From Stenotrophomonas rhizophila (GTDB lineage Bacteria; Pseudomonadota; Gammaproteobacteria; Xanthomonadales; Xanthomonadaceae): 64,000 bases of DNA. A model generated the notes under the pieces. It saw nothing but the letters and a program-made list of their open reading frames with translations. It did not search any database and was not told the origin of the DNA. The DNA is taken from the NCBI RefSeq assembly GCF_003751305.1, contig NZ_RJKV01000001.1, forward strand, positions 911,586-975,585, written 5' to 3'. Of this stretch, positions 35,213-44,506 are shown one piece after another. Both the position numbers and the translations under genes were made by a program. The first letter of the stretch is position 1. The number at the start of each line of letters is the position of its first letter.

Positions 35213-36775
35213 GTGGGATTGGCAACACTCGATGTGGCAATCGTGCTGGTGTACCTGGCCGGCATCTTCGTGCTGGCGCAATGGGTCTCGCGCGAGAAGG
35301 CCGGGCACAGCAAAAGTGCCGAAGACTACTTTCTGGCCGGGCGCTCGCTGCCGTGGTGGGCCATCGGTGCCTCGCTGATCGCGGCCAACATCTCGGCCGA
35401 GCAGATCATCGGCATGTCCGGCTCCGGCTATGCGATCGGCCTGGCCATCGCGTCCTACGAATGGATGGCAGCGCTCACCCTGCTGATCGTCGGCAAGTAC
35501 TTCCTGCCGATCTTCCTGCGCAACGGCATCTACACGATGCCGCAATTCCTGCAGCAGCGGTACGGCAACCGCATCCGCACGCTGATGGCGGTGTTCTGGT
35601 TGGGGCTGTACGTCTTCGTCAACCTGACCTCGATCCTGTGGCTGGGCTCGATCGCGGTGACCGAGGTCACCGGCATGGACCAGATGCTGGCGCTGGTGCT
35701 GATCGGCGTGTTCGCGCTGCTCTACCAGTTGTACGGTGGGCTGAAGGCAGTGGCGCTGACGGACATCGTGCAGGTCTCGCTGCTGATCCTCGGGGGTCTG
35801 CTGGTGACCGCGCTGACCCTCAATGCGGTGGGGGGCGAGGCCGGCATCCTCGGCGGCTTCCAGAAACTGTGGGATCAGCATCCGGAGCACTTCCAGATGA
35901 TCCTGCACCCGGACAACCCGTTCTACAAAGACCTGCCGGGTCTGAGCGTGCTGATCGGCGGGCTGTGGATCATGAATCTGAGCTACTGGGGCTTCAACCA
36001 GTACATCATCCAGCGCGCGCTGGCGGCCAAGGACATCGGCGAAGCGCAGAAGGGTGTGCTGTTCGCGGCCTTCCTGAAGCTGTTGGTGCCGCTGGTGGTC
36101 GTGGTGCCGGGCATCGCGGCGGTGGTGCTGGCGCCGGATCTGGGCAAGCCGGACCGTGCCTACCCGGCGATGATGAGCCTGTTGCCCAGCGGCATCCTCG
36201 GCCTCGTCTTCGCCGCGCTGGTGGCCGCGATCGTGGCGTCGCTGGCGTCGAAGATCAATTCGGTGGCGACCATCTTCACCCTGGATTTCTACGCCAAGGC
36301 ACGCCCGCAGAGCAGCCAGACCACGCTGGTGCGCGTGGGCCGCATCGCCGCAACGGTGGCGGTGCTGGTGGCGATCGCCACGGCGCGCCCCTTGCTGGGC
36401 AGCTTCGACCAGGGATTCCAGTACATCCAGGAATTCACCGGCTTCTTCACCCCGGGCATCACGGTGATCTTCCTGCTGGGCCTGTTCTGGAAGAAGGCCA
36501 GCGAAGCCGGTGCACTGGCGGCGGCGATCGGGTCGTTCGCCTTGTCGATCGTGCTGAAGCTGGCGTGGCCGTCGCTGCCGTTCATCGACCGTGTCGGCCT
36601 GGTGTTCCTGCTGGCGCTGGTGCTGGCCGTGCTGATCTCGCTGTGGAAGCCGGCGCGTACCGGGCAGGATCTGATCCGTACCGATGACGTGCGCTACGCC
36701 ACGCCGATGAGTTTCAACATCGGCGGTGCGGCGGTGATCGCGATTCTGATCGCGTTGTACACGGTGTTCTGGTAA
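35213..36775 (+). CDS. sodium/solute symporter, SGLT-like sugar transporter
   Basis: Inner-membrane transporter of the SSS family, with about 14 membrane helices in 520 residues. The start is best placed at GTG 35213, six bases after AAGGAG at 35201-35206; an in-frame ATG at 35192 would lie before that site. SGLT-like features are SAEDYFLAGRSLPWWAIGAS, the AANISAEQIIGMSGSGYAIG helix, and the later FAALVAAIVASLASKINS block holding residues of the sodium site. The preceding beta-glucosidase suggests glucose as cargo; galactose is also possible. Confidence 0.88.
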   Translation: MGLATLDVAIVLVYLAGIFVLAQWVSREKAGHSKSAEDYFLAGRSLPWWAIGASLIAANISAEQIIGMSGSGYAIGLAIASYEWMAALTLLIVGKYFLPIFLRNGIYTMPQFLQQRYGNRIRTLMAVFWLGLYVFVNLTSILWLGSIAVTEVTGMDQMLALVLIGVFALLYQLYGGLKAVALTDIVQVSLLILGGLLVTALTLNAVGGEAGILGGFQKLWDQHPEHFQMILHPDNPFYKDLPGLSVLIGGLWIMNLSYWGFNQYIIQRALAAKDIGEAQKGVLFAAFLKLLVPLVVVVPGIAAVVLAPDLGKPDRAYPAMMSLLPSGILGLVFAALVAAIVASLASKINSVATIFTLDFYAKARPQSSQTTLVRVGRIAATVAVLVAIATARPLLGSFDQGFQYIQEFTGFFTPGITVIFLLGLFWKKASEAGALAAAIGSFALSIVLKLAWPSLPFIDRVGLVFLLALVLAVLISLWKPARTGQDLIRTDDVRYATPMSFNIGGAAVIAILIALYTVFW

Positions 36776-36802
36776 CCGCGATCAGCTGCATGCGGCAAAC
36801 CA

Positions 36803-36828
36803 AAACGGCGACCTTCGGGTCGCCGTTT
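36803..36828. terminator. bidirectional terminator with TTCG loop
   Basis: AAACGGCGACC (36803-36813) pairs with GGTCGCCGTTT (36818-36828) around TTCG, a very stable tetraloop. The ends supply short A and T tracts. It lies between the convergent symporter and response-regulator genes. Confidence 0.85.
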
Positions 36829-36859
36829 CTGCCTCATGCCGCGTGGTGCGAATGATGCT

Positions 36860-37444
36860 TCACCGGCTTGGATCACGCTCCGGGCTGGGCCGCTTGGCCA
36901 GCTTGCGCTGCAGCGAGCGGCGGTGCATGCCGAGCAGCCGCGCCGCGGCGGACACGTTGCCGCCGGTCTCATGCATCGCCTGCTGGATGTGTTCCCACTG
37001 CAGCCTGCTGATCGGAGTCATCGCATCCGGTGGCTCCATGTCACCATCATCGGCCGGGCCATCGTCTTCCTCGCCGAGCGCGCGCAGGATCATCGGCACC
37101 GTGGCCGGCTTGGGCAGGTAGTCATCGGCGCCAAGCTTGATCGCTTCCACCGCGGTGGCGATGCTGGCATAGCCGGTCACCAGCAGGATCCGCATGTCTT
37201 CGCGCAGGGCGCGCAGCGGCTGGATCAGCGCAAGGCCGGATTCGGTACCGAGCTTGAGGTCGATCAGCGCGTAGGCCGGCGGCTGCTGCCGGGCCAGCAG
37301 CAGGGCTGATGCGGTGTCGCTGGCGGTGACGGTTTCCAACCCTTTGCGGGCCAGGCTGCGCTGCAGCGTGCGCAGGTACAGTTCGTCGTCGTCGACCAGC
37401 AGGCCATGGCTGGCCTGGCCGGGCGTGGGGGTGAAAGCGGTCAT
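36860..37444 (-). CDS. response regulator, RegA/PrrA type
   Basis: DNA-binding response regulator of the RegA/PrrA/RoxR redox family. The start at 37444 overlaps the kinase stop (ATGA), giving 194 residues. The receiver domain (about 13-125) has Asp18-Asp20, phospho-acceptor Asp62 in ALIDLKLG, and conserved Lys in LPKPAT. After an acidic linker (about 130-145) comes a Fis-type helix-turn-helix, NVSAAARLLGMHRRSLQRKL, at the C terminus. The kinase upstream has the matching RegB architecture, so the two form a pair. Confidence 0.92.
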   Translation of the reverse strand: MTAFTPTPGQASHGLLVDDDELYLRTLQRSLARKGLETVTASDTASALLLARQQPPAYALIDLKLGTESGLALIQPLRALREDMRILLVTGYASIATAVEAIKLGADDYLPKPATVPMILRALGEEDDGPADDGDMEPPDAMTPISRLQWEHIQQAMHETGGNVSAAARLLGMHRRSLQRKLAKRPSPERDPSR

Positions 37445-38667
37445 GCGGAAGTCTCCCGTGGGGACAAGGGCAGGCGGAAGCCGACGCGCGTGCCGGCGCC
37501 ATTGGCCGGGCGCATCCACAGCTCGCCGTCCAAGCGTTCGATGGTGGCGTGGGACAGGGCCAGGCCCACGCCCATGCCGTCGGTCTTGCCACTGTTGAAC
37601 AAGGTGCCGGGCAGTACAGCCTGGCGGGCATCGAAGCCGTGGCCGTAATCGCGCACTTCGCCGATCAGGTCATCGCCTTCGATACGCAGCGACAGATCCA
37701 CCTGTGGGCGGTCGGCTTTCTCGCCGGCGTCGGCGGCATTGTTGAGCAGCACCATCAGCAGGTGCCCGATACCCGGGTCCAGCGGCAGGGTGAGCGGGGC
37801 GTCCTCATTGCGCTTCAGCGCGATGGTCGGACGCACCAGCCGCCATTGTTCCAGCACCTGCGGCAACGTCACCGCATCGCGGCCGGGGGCGTCGCCGGCG
37901 GCCGGGCGGGCGAGGGCGAGCACGCGCTCCCGGCACTGCACCAGCAGCTCGCGCAGGGTTTCCACGTCATCGCGGACCTCGCTGCTTTCAGTCTGGTCGG
38001 CGATATCGTCGGCGAGCAGGGTCATGGTTGCCAGCGGGGTATTGAGTTCATGCGCCACCGAGGCGGCGTGGGTGGCCAGCGCGACGATGCCCTCGTTGCG
38101 CACGAAGCGTTCGCGCAGCATGGCCAGCTCGTGTTCGCGCTGGCGCAGGGCGATCGCCAGCCGCGTTGCGAACACGAGCACCACCGTGGCCGACAGCAGG
38201 AAGTTGCAGACCACGCCCCACTGCTGCATCTGCGCGCCGGTGAAATAGCCGCTCGGCAGCGGCAGGCCGAACACGCCGCTTGCCGCATAGCCGATCAGGC
38301 AGGCGGCCGCCACGGCGAGGGTCCAGCGCAGGGGCAGGGCGAGCGCGGCCAGTGCGATCAGGATCAGGAACAGCGAGCCGAACGGATTGGCGATGCCACC
38401 ACTCCAGCCGACCATCCAGGTCAACACGATGACATCCACCAGGATGTGGCCGAAGGCCGTCACCGGGGCGGTGTCCGGGTCCTGCACGCGCAGCTGCGCG
38501 TACAGGTTGAACAGGGTCAGCGCAGCGACGCCAGCCCAGAGCGGCAGCTGCGGCAGCGCCAGGCCCAGCACCCAGGTAGCGACCAGGATGGTAGCGGCCT
38601 GGCCGGCCACGGCCAGCCAGCGCAGGCTGCACAGGGTGCGGAGAAAGGGGGCGTCGGTACCGGTCAT
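37441..38667 (-). CDS. sensor histidine kinase, RegB/PrrB type
   Basis: Membrane redox sensor kinase. The ATG at 38667 gives 408 residues; an open extension to 38778 is not supported. Six membrane helices occupy about 15-172. Between helices three and four lies SGGIANPF (89-96), the GG-x-x-NPF signature tied to quinone sensing in RegB. The phospho-acceptor is His206 in ASVAHELNTPL. The ATP-binding domain has NNAADA, GEVRDYGHGF and GMGVGLALSH. It is coupled to the regulator gene, so both likely respond to the respiratory quinone pool. Confidence 0.92.
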   Translation of the reverse strand: MTGTDAPFLRTLCSLRWLAVAGQAATILVATWVLGLALPQLPLWAGVAALTLFNLYAQLRVQDPDTAPVTAFGHILVDVIVLTWMVGWSGGIANPFGSLFLILIALAALALPLRWTLAVAAACLIGYAASGVFGLPLPSGYFTGAQMQQWGVVCNFLLSATVVLVFATRLAIALRQREHELAMLRERFVRNEGIVALATHAASVAHELNTPLATMTLLADDIADQTESSEVRDDVETLRELLVQCRERVLALARPAAGDAPGRDAVTLPQVLEQWRLVRPTIALKRNEDAPLTLPLDPGIGHLLMVLLNNAADAGEKADRPQVDLSLRIEGDDLIGEVRDYGHGFDARQAVLPGTLFNSGKTDGMGVGLALSHATIERLDGELWMRPANGAGTRVGFRLPLSPRETSA

Positions 38668-38799
38668 GTCCGCACATCGTATGCGCTCCGGGCAGGAGCT
38701 GCCTGCGACAATAGGCCGCATCCGGGGTGGGCGGTGCGAGGGCGGCACTGAACATGAGTGCCAAGCAACGGTGGACACCTACCCGCACGCTGGGCGCGC

Positions 38800-38805
38800 T
38801 AAAAT
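38800..38805 (+). promoter_or_regulatory. candidate -10 box of ispG
   Basis: TAAAAT ends only 6 bp before the ispG ATG at 38812. If used, transcription would begin at or next to the ATG, making a leaderless mRNA. No clear -35 is seen at 16-18 bp upstream. Confidence 0.4.
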
Positions 38806-38811
38806 AGGCGG

Positions 38812-40077
38812 ATGCATGACGCCGTGACCCGACCGACCCAACCCGCCGACTCCGCCGTGTGGGCCCGCCGCCAGACCCAGCCCGTCCGTATCGGTGGCGT
38901 GGTCGTGGGTGGGGGCCATCCCGTGGTGGTGCAGTCCATGACCAACACCGACACCGCCGATGTCGCCTCCAGCGTGAAGCAGGTCGCTGAACTGTGGCGT
39001 GCGGGCTCGGAGATGGTGCGGTTGACCGTCAACAATCCCGAGTCGGCCGCGGCCATCCCGCGGATCGTGGAAAAGCTGCAGATGATGGGGATCGATGTCC
39101 CCCTGATCGGCGACTTCCATTACAACGGCCATCAGTTGCTGACCCAGGAACCGGCCTGCGCCGAGGCCCTGGCCAAGTACCGGATCAATCCGGGCAACGT
39201 CGGCTTCGGCAAGAAGAAAGACACCCAGTTCGCGCAGCTGATCGAGTTTGCGATCCGCTACAACAAGCCGGTCCGCATCGGTGCCAACTGGGGCTCGCTG
39301 GACCAGTCCCTGGCCGCGCGCCTGATGGACGAGAACAGCAAGCTCGCGCAGCCGTGGGATGCCGGTCGGGTGCTGCGTGAAGCGCTGATCCGCTCGGCAC
39401 TGGATTCGGCGGAGACCGCCGTGGAGCTGGGCCTGCCGCGCGACCGCATCGTGCTGTCGGCCAAGGTCAGTGGCGTGCAGGAGCTGATCGCGGTGTACCG
39501 CGACCTGGCCCAGCGCTCGGATTTCGCCCTCCACCTGGGCCTGACCGAAGCCGGCATCGGCAGCAAGGGCATCGTCGCCTCCTCGGCGGCGCTGGCGGTG
39601 CTGCTGCAGGAGGGTATCGGCGACACCATCCGTATTTCGCTGACCCCCGAACCGGGCCAGTCGCGCACGGCCGAAGTGATCGTTGCGCAGGAGCTGCTGC
39701 AGACCACCGGGCAGCGGGCCTTCACGCCGCTGGTCACGGCCTGTCCTGGCTGCGGCCGGACCACCTCGGAGTTCTTCCAGGAGCTGGCCAAGGTCGTGCA
39801 GAACCACGTGCGCGAGAAAATGCCGGTCTGGAAGGTGAGCCACCCGGGTGCGGAGAACATGACCCTGGCGGTCATGGGCTGCATCGTCAACGGGCCGGGC
39901 GAATCGCGCCATGCCAACATCGGCATCTCGCTGCCGGGCACGGGTGAAACGCCGGCCGCGCCGGTGTTCGTGGATGGCGAGAAGACGGTCACCCTGCGCG
40001 GCGAGAACATTGCCCAGGACTTCGTCACGCTGATCGATGAGTACGTCGAACGCACCTATGTCCGACGCGTTGGATAA
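38812..40077 (+). CDS. ispG: 4-hydroxy-3-methylbut-2-enyl-diphosphate synthase
   Basis: 4Fe-4S enzyme of the MEP isoprenoid pathway, also called GcpE. The 421-residue product has the N-terminal motif [20 protein letters not shown] split over 26-45, [19 protein letters not shown], and the cluster cysteines in ACPGCGRT and [11 protein letters not shown]. It is longer than the E. coli enzyme through an insertion in the middle and a longer N terminus, as is usual in Xanthomonadaceae. The start at 38812 lacks a Shine-Dalgarno. A PAP2 phosphatase gene overlaps its end. Confidence 0.96.
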   Translation: MHDAVTRPTQPADSAVWARRQTQPVRIGGVVVGGGHPVVVQSMTNTDTADVASSVKQVAELWRAGSEMVRLTVNNPESAAAIPRIVEKLQMMGIDVPLIGDFHYNGHQLLTQEPACAEALAKYRINPGNVGFGKKKDTQFAQLIEFAIRYNKPVRIGANWGSLDQSLAARLMDENSKLAQPWDAGRVLREALIRSALDSAETAVELGLPRDRIVLSAKVSGVQELIAVYRDLAQRSDFALHLGLTEAGIGSKGIVASSAALAVLLQEGIGDTIRISLTPEPGQSRTAEVIVAQELLQTTGQRAFTPLVTACPGCGRTTSEFFQELAKVVQNHVREKMPVWKVSHPGAENMTLAVMGCIVNGPGESRHANIGISLPGTGETPAAPVFVDGEKTVTLRGENIAQDFVTLIDEYVERTYVRRVG

Positions 40078-40765
40078 GCCGGCGGTGCTGGCCGCGCCGG
40101 AGCCGGCCGCCGGCGTCCGCCACTGGATGGGCCGCAACGCATGGCGCTTCGTGCTGCTGTTCGTGGGCGTGCTGCTGCCGTTGGCGGGCTTCGTGGCCCT
40201 GGCCGATGAAGTGCACGAGCTGGAGGCGATCTACTTCGACGACCTGTTGTTGTGGAAGCTGCACGCGCTGCATTCGCCGGGCCTGGACCGCTTCTTCGTG
40301 CTGCTGTCCAAGCTGGGCTACGAGTGGTTCCTGATTCCGGCCGACGTGCTGATCGTGGGCCTGCTTGCCTGGCGCAGACGCTGGCGCGAGGCCAGTTTCG
40401 TCGCGATCTGCTTTGCCGGCTCGGCCCTGTTGAACCTGGGCAGCAAGCGCTTCTTCCAGCGCGACCGGCCCAGCCTGTGGGAGTCCATCGCCCCGGAAAG
40501 CACCTTCAGCTTCCCCAGCGGCCACGCGATGGGCTCGATGACCTTGGCCGTCACGCTGATGCTGTTGGCCTGGAACACCCGCTGGCGCTGGCCGGTGGCC
40601 CTTGCCGCACTTACCTTTGCGGTCCTGGTGAGCGTCTCGCGCATGTACCTGGGGGTGCATTACCCCTCCGACATCCTGGCCGGCTGGTGTGCTGCCCTGG
40701 TGTGGGTGGTAGGGTGCTTCCTGGTCATGTTCCGCCGCCGGCATCCGTGGCGGCACCGCCACTGA
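40058..40765 (+). CDS. PAP2-superfamily membrane phosphatase
   Basis: Membrane phosphatase acting on lipid phosphates, possibly undecaprenyl or other isoprenoid diphosphates. The ATG at 40058 gives 235 residues and overlaps ispG by 20 bp; an in-frame ATG at 40037 would lengthen it by seven. About five or six membrane helices are visible. The three PAP2 motifs are intact: KRFFQRDRP (about 131-139), PSGHA (about 154-158) and [12 protein letters not shown] (about 195-206). Overlap with the isoprenoid gene ispG hints at an isoprenoid phosphate substrate, but that is only inference. Confidence 0.85.
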   Translation: MSDALDKPAVLAAPEPAAGVRHWMGRNAWRFVLLFVGVLLPLAGFVALADEVHELEAIYFDDLLLWKLHALHSPGLDRFFVLLSKLGYEWFLIPADVLIVGLLAWRRRWREASFVAICFAGSALLNLGSKRFFQRDRPSLWESIAPESTFSFPSGHAMGSMTLAVTLMLLAWNTRWRWPVALAALTFAVLVSVSRMYLGVHYPSDILAGWCAALVWVVGCFLVMFRRRHPWRHRH

Positions 40766-40987
40766 GGGCATTACGGCGGTAAACTGGCCGAAAACGGCAT
40801 GAAGGCCGGCCGCATCGATAGGCTGTCCCTTTGGAACAGGCTAGGATGAGAGGCGCAGGGGGAGGGGCAGGACAGCATGTCTGTGATGCGCGGACCAGAA
40901 CGCGATGATGGGGAACCCGGTTCCTTGTGATCGACACATCCCGCGGCTAGGCTTGCCCCCGTTCACAGTGTTTGACGAGGTTGGCGG

Positions 40988-41635
40988 ATGACGATTCGAG
41001 TGTATCTGGTGGACGATCATGCTCTGGTGCGTACGGGCATGAAGATGATCCTCTCCAACGAGACCGACATCGAGGTAGTCGGTGAGGCGGAGAGCGGTGA
41101 AGATGCGCTGCCGGATATCCGCCGCCTGCGGCCCGACGTCGTGCTGTGCGATCTGCACCTGCCGGGCGTGAGTGGCATGGAAGTCACCGAGCGCGTGGTC
41201 CGTGGCGATCACGGCACCCGCGTGGTGATCGTCTCCGTGCTTGAAGATGGCCCGATGCCCAAGCGCCTGCTCGAAGCCGGCGCGTCCGGTTACATCGGCA
41301 AGGCCTGCGATGCACAGGAACTGCTGCGCGCGGTGCGTGATGCCGCACTCGGCCGCCGTTACCTGGGCAACAGCATCGCGCAGAACCTGGCGTTGTCGAA
41401 CGTGGAAGGCAACCATTCGCCGTTCGACACCCTGTCCCCACGCGAACTGGAAGTGGCGCTGCTGCTCACCCAGGGCCTGCGCCAGGAAGACATCGCCAAG
41501 CGCCTGAGCCTGAGTGCGAAAACCGTCAACACGCACAAGGCCCGCCTGTTCGAGAAGATGGGCATCAACGACAACATCGCGCTGGCGCGCATGGCCAGCC
41601 AGTATGGCCTGGTGAATCCGGCACGCCCGATGTAA
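40988..41635 (+). CDS. gacA: GacA/UvrY-type response regulator
   Basis: NarL/FixJ-family regulator, likely the partner of a GacS/BarA-type hybrid kinase located elsewhere. The 215-residue product has a receiver domain with Asp9-Asp10, phospho-acceptor Asp55 in VVLCDLHLPG, and Lys105 in the YIGKA segment. A LuxR-type helix-turn-helix follows at about 145-205 (LSPRELEVALLLTQGL, then SLSAKTVNTHKARLFEKMGI). GacA homologues switch secondary metabolism and virulence through small RNAs; none is seen beside it. The gene stands alone, ending at a strong terminator. The gap 40766-40987 before it holds no supported gene. Confidence 0.9.
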   Translation: MTIRVYLVDDHALVRTGMKMILSNETDIEVVGEAESGEDALPDIRRLRPDVVLCDLHLPGVSGMEVTERVVRGDHGTRVVIVSVLEDGPMPKRLLEAGASGYIGKACDAQELLRAVRDAALGRRYLGNSIAQNLALSNVEGNHSPFDTLSPRELEVALLLTQGLRQEDIAKRLSLSAKTVNTHKARLFEKMGINDNIALARMASQYGLVNPARPM

Positions 41636-41660
41636 TCCGCGCACGCGATGGCCGACAAAA

Positions 41661-41688
41661 AAAACGCCCGGGCATGCCCGGGCGTTTT
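41661..41688. terminator. palindromic bidirectional terminator
   Basis: A perfect 28-base palindrome with core ACGCCCGGGCATGCCCGGGC and A and T tails. It lies between the convergent gacA and eda genes and can end both transcripts. Confidence 0.92.
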
Positions 41689-41691
41689 CGT

Positions 41692-42351
41692 TCAGTGCGC
41701 GCGCACCCGCGCCACGATCTTCGCGGCCTGGGCCGCACTCTCGCGCACCTTGTCCCACTCACCGCGCTCGATCCAACCGCCCGGCACCATCCACGAACCG
41801 CCGATGCAGACCACGTTCTTCTGCTCCAGATACTCGGCTGCCGTGTCTTCGGTGATGCCGCCGGTCGGGCACAGTTTCAGGTCCGGAATCGGACCGGCCA
41901 GACCCTTGATCATCGCCAGCCCGCCCACGGCCGAGGCCGGGAACAACTTGCAGACCCGGAAGCCGCGCGCATACAGCGCCAGCATTTCCGTCGGCGAGGC
42001 CGCGCCCGGCACCACCGGCAGCGGTGCCTGCGCCAACGCATCGGCCATATGCGCCGGCGTACCCGGCGTGACCAGGAAATCCGCACCCGCATCGATCGAC
42101 TGCTGCATCTGCGCCACGGTCAACACCGTGCCCGCACCCACCACCACGTCCGGCAGCTCGCGCTTGAGCATGGCGAGCGCGTCCATCGCCACCGGCGTAC
42201 GCAGCGTCAGCTCGATCGCCGGCAGCCCGCCCTCCAACAACGCCGCACTGACCGCACGGGCCTGATCCAGCGTATGCACGGTCACCACCGGCAGAATGCC
42301 GGCAGCCTTCAACAGGGTTTCAGCGCGTTTCTGATGTTCGGCGATGCTCAT
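41692..42351 (-). CDS. eda: KDPG aldolase
   Basis: Splits 2-keto-3-deoxy-6-phosphogluconate into pyruvate and glyceraldehyde 3-phosphate, the last step of the Entner-Doudoroff pathway. The 219-residue product has the catalytic Glu in AIELTLRT (about 45), the phosphate-binding GAGTVLT segment, the Schiff-base Lys in VCKLFPAS (about 136), and CPTGGI near 164. It is the last gene of the zwf-glk-pgl-edd-eda group and is separated from edd by 193 bp holding a 107-bp structured repeat. Confidence 0.96.
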   Translation of the reverse strand: MSIAEHQKRAETLLKAAGILPVVTVHTLDQARAVSAALLEGGLPAIELTLRTPVAMDALAMLKRELPDVVVGAGTVLTVAQMQQSIDAGADFLVTPGTPAHMADALAQAPLPVVPGAASPTEMLALYARGFRVCKLFPASAVGGLAMIKGLAGPIPDLKLCPTGGITEDTAAEYLEQKNVVCIGGSWMVPGGWIERGEWDKVRESAAQAAKIVARVRAH

Positions 42352-42409
42352 GCGTTTCCAATCCTTCTATCAAAAAGTACGACGCCACTGACGCGCCGAA
42401 ATGTGTCCA

Positions 42410-42516
42410 AGGGCAGCGGATAGCCCTGGCCGGGACCGTTGTGCGGCATGGATGCCGCTCACGAGCCCCCATGGATGGGTTTACGGCGCGTCCCGGCCAG
42501 GGCTATCCGCTGCCCT
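42410..42516 (+). repeat. 107-bp three-stem palindromic element, copy 1
   Basis: Two perfect 27-bp inverted arms (42410-42436 and 42490-42516) enclose 53 bases. The inside contains a hairpin GCGGCAT-GG-ATGCCGC (42443-42458) and a second small hairpin CCCAT-GG-ATGGG (42468-42479). The fold is a three-way junction. A second copy of exactly the same size and inside spacing lies at 62881-62987 on the other strand. The outer arms differ between the copies at eight positions, yet each remains self-complementary. This copy sits between edd and eda. I cannot place it in a named family with certainty. Confidence 0.85.
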
Positions 42517-42544
42517 GGCCAAGGAATCCCACCGCTGCGTCAGC

Positions 42545-44461
42545 TCAGGCGTCTTTCGCCTCATGCGGCGCATCCGCCGCCGCCGCATCGTGCCCAAGCT
42601 CATATTCCGCATCGTAATTCCAGATGCTGCCGTCATCGGCCGCCGGCCCGCACGAAATCGACATCGCGCCCTGATCGGCCGGACCCACCAGGCGGCGGCT
42701 CATCGCGAACAGATTGCGGCCCAGATCATGCGCCGCCGGCGCGGTGTTGGGCGCCGGCTCACGTGCCGCGAACTCCGCCGCATCCACCAACAGCTCCAGC
42801 GTGCCGGCCTCACCATCCAGACGGATGATGTCGCCCTCGCGCACCCGTGCCAGCGGACCGCCACGCGAGGCTTCCGGCGTCATATGGATCGCCGCCGGGA
42901 ACTTGCCCGACGCACCTGACAGACGACCATCGGTGACCAGCGCCACGCGACGGCCCTGGTTCTGCAGCAGGCCCAGCAGCGGCGCCAGCGAATGCAGCTC
43001 CGGCATGCCATTGGAGCGCGGGCCCTGGTAACGGACCACCGCCACGAAATCGTGCGGCAGTACACCGGCGGCGTGCAGCTTGTTCAGCACCTGCGGCGCA
43101 TCGACGACCACCGCCGGTGCCTCGATCGTGCGGAACTCCGGCTTCACCGCCGACAGCTTGATCAGCGAACGGCCGAGGTTGCCGCGCAGCAGGCGCAGGC
43201 CGCCCTGCGACTCGAACGGATTGGCCACGCCGCGCACCACATCCGGATCGGCACTCTCGCGCACGCCATCGATGTAGGTCAGCTTGCCGTCGCGCAGTGC
43301 CGGCTCCTGGCCGTACTGGTGCATGCCGCCTTCGGCCACGGTCTGCAGGTCGGCATGCATCAGGCCGGCCTCCATCAGCTCGCGGAACACGAACGCGGTG
43401 CCGCCGGCCGCGGCGAAGCGGTTCACGTCGGCTTCGCCGTTCGGATAGACCCGGGCCAGCAACGGGATCAGCTGCGAGAGCTGGTCCATGTCGTCCCAGG
43501 TCAGCACGATGCCGGCCGCACGCGCTACTGCGATCCAGTGGATGGTGTGGTTGGTCGAGCCGCCGGTGGCCATCAGGGTGACCACCGCGTTGACGATCGC
43601 GCGCTCGTCGATCAGGCGGCCGAGCGGACGGAAGTCGTCGCCCAGGGCACTGATTTCCAGTGCGCGTACTGCCGCGTGGCGGGTCAGTGCATCGCGCAGC
43701 GGCGTATCCGGATTGACGAACGAGGCGCCCGGCATCTGCACGCCCATCGCCTCGAGCAGGGTCTGGTTGGAATTGGCGGTGCCGTAGAAGGTGCAGGTGC
43801 CGGCGCCATGGTACGAAGCGGCTTCGGCTTCCAGCAGTTCCTCGCGGGTCGCCTGGCCGGCCGCATAGCGCTCGCGCACTTCGGCCTTCTGCTTGTTCGG
43901 GATGCCCGGGGTCATCGGGCCGGCCGGCAGGAAGATCGCCGGCAGGTGACCGAAGGCCAGCGCGCCGATCAGCAGGCCGGGCACGATCTTGTCGCAGACG
44001 CCGAGGTAGACACTGGCGTCGAACATGTCATGGCTCAGGCCGATAGCGGTCGACTGGGCGATGACATCACGCGAGAACAGCGACAGTTCCATGCCGCCGC
44101 GGCCCTGGGTGACGCCGTCGCACATCGCCGGCACGCCACCGGCAACCTGTGCGGTCGCACCGAGTTCCCGCGCGGTCTCGCGCAGGATCTCCGGGTAGTG
44201 CTCGAACGGCTGATGCGCCGAGAGCATGTCGTTGTACGCGGTGATGATGCCCAGGTTGGGCGTCACGCCGCCGCGCAGGCGCGACTTGTCGGTCGGGCCG
44301 CACGCGGCGAACCCGTGGGCGAGGTTGCCGCAGCTCAGGCGCGAACGGAACGGACCGTCGCGCAGTGCCGCGTCGACACCGGCCAGGTAGGCGGCGCGGG
44401 AGGCGACGCTGCGCTGGACGATGCGCTCGGTGATGGCATGGAGTTTGGGATGCAGGCTCAT
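42545..44461 (-). CDS. edd: 6-phosphogluconate dehydratase
   Basis: Dehydrates 6-phosphogluconate to KDPG, using an oxygen-sensitive iron-sulfur cluster. The 638-residue member of the IlvD/Edd family shows [11 protein letters not shown] near the N terminus, [19 protein letters not shown], the cluster Cys in [20 protein letters not shown] (20 residues, about 109-128), and CDKIVPG. The C-terminal [15 protein letters not shown] block is typical of the superfamily. It lies 45 bp after pgl on the same strand. Confidence 0.96.
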   Translation of the reverse strand: MSLHPKLHAITERIVQRSVASRAAYLAGVDAALRDGPFRSRLSCGNLAHGFAACGPTDKSRLRGGVTPNLGIITAYNDMLSAHQPFEHYPEILRETARELGATAQVAGGVPAMCDGVTQGRGGMELSLFSRDVIAQSTAIGLSHDMFDASVYLGVCDKIVPGLLIGALAFGHLPAIFLPAGPMTPGIPNKQKAEVRERYAAGQATREELLEAEAASYHGAGTCTFYGTANSNQTLLEAMGVQMPGASFVNPDTPLRDALTRHAAVRALEISALGDDFRPLGRLIDERAIVNAVVTLMATGGSTNHTIHWIAVARAAGIVLTWDDMDQLSQLIPLLARVYPNGEADVNRFAAAGGTAFVFRELMEAGLMHADLQTVAEGGMHQYGQEPALRDGKLTYIDGVRESADPDVVRGVANPFESQGGLRLLRGNLGRSLIKLSAVKPEFRTIEAPAVVVDAPQVLNKLHAAGVLPHDFVAVVRYQGPRSNGMPELHSLAPLLGLLQNQGRRVALVTDGRLSGASGKFPAAIHMTPEASRGGPLARVREGDIIRLDGEAGTLELLVDAAEFAAREPAPNTAPAAHDLGRNLFAMSRRLVGPADQGAMSISCGPAADDGSIWNYDAEYELGHDAAAADAPHEAKDA

Positions 44462-44506
44462 TGGCTACCGGCTATGAGAAGGCGAACGGAACAACACCGG
44501 GGCAAC

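Noticed and set aside
40877-40930. A 17-codon ORF with an upstream purine-rich stretch before gacA
   Set aside because: Too short, no coupling to gacA and no other sign of coding; the match to a ribosome site is likely chance.
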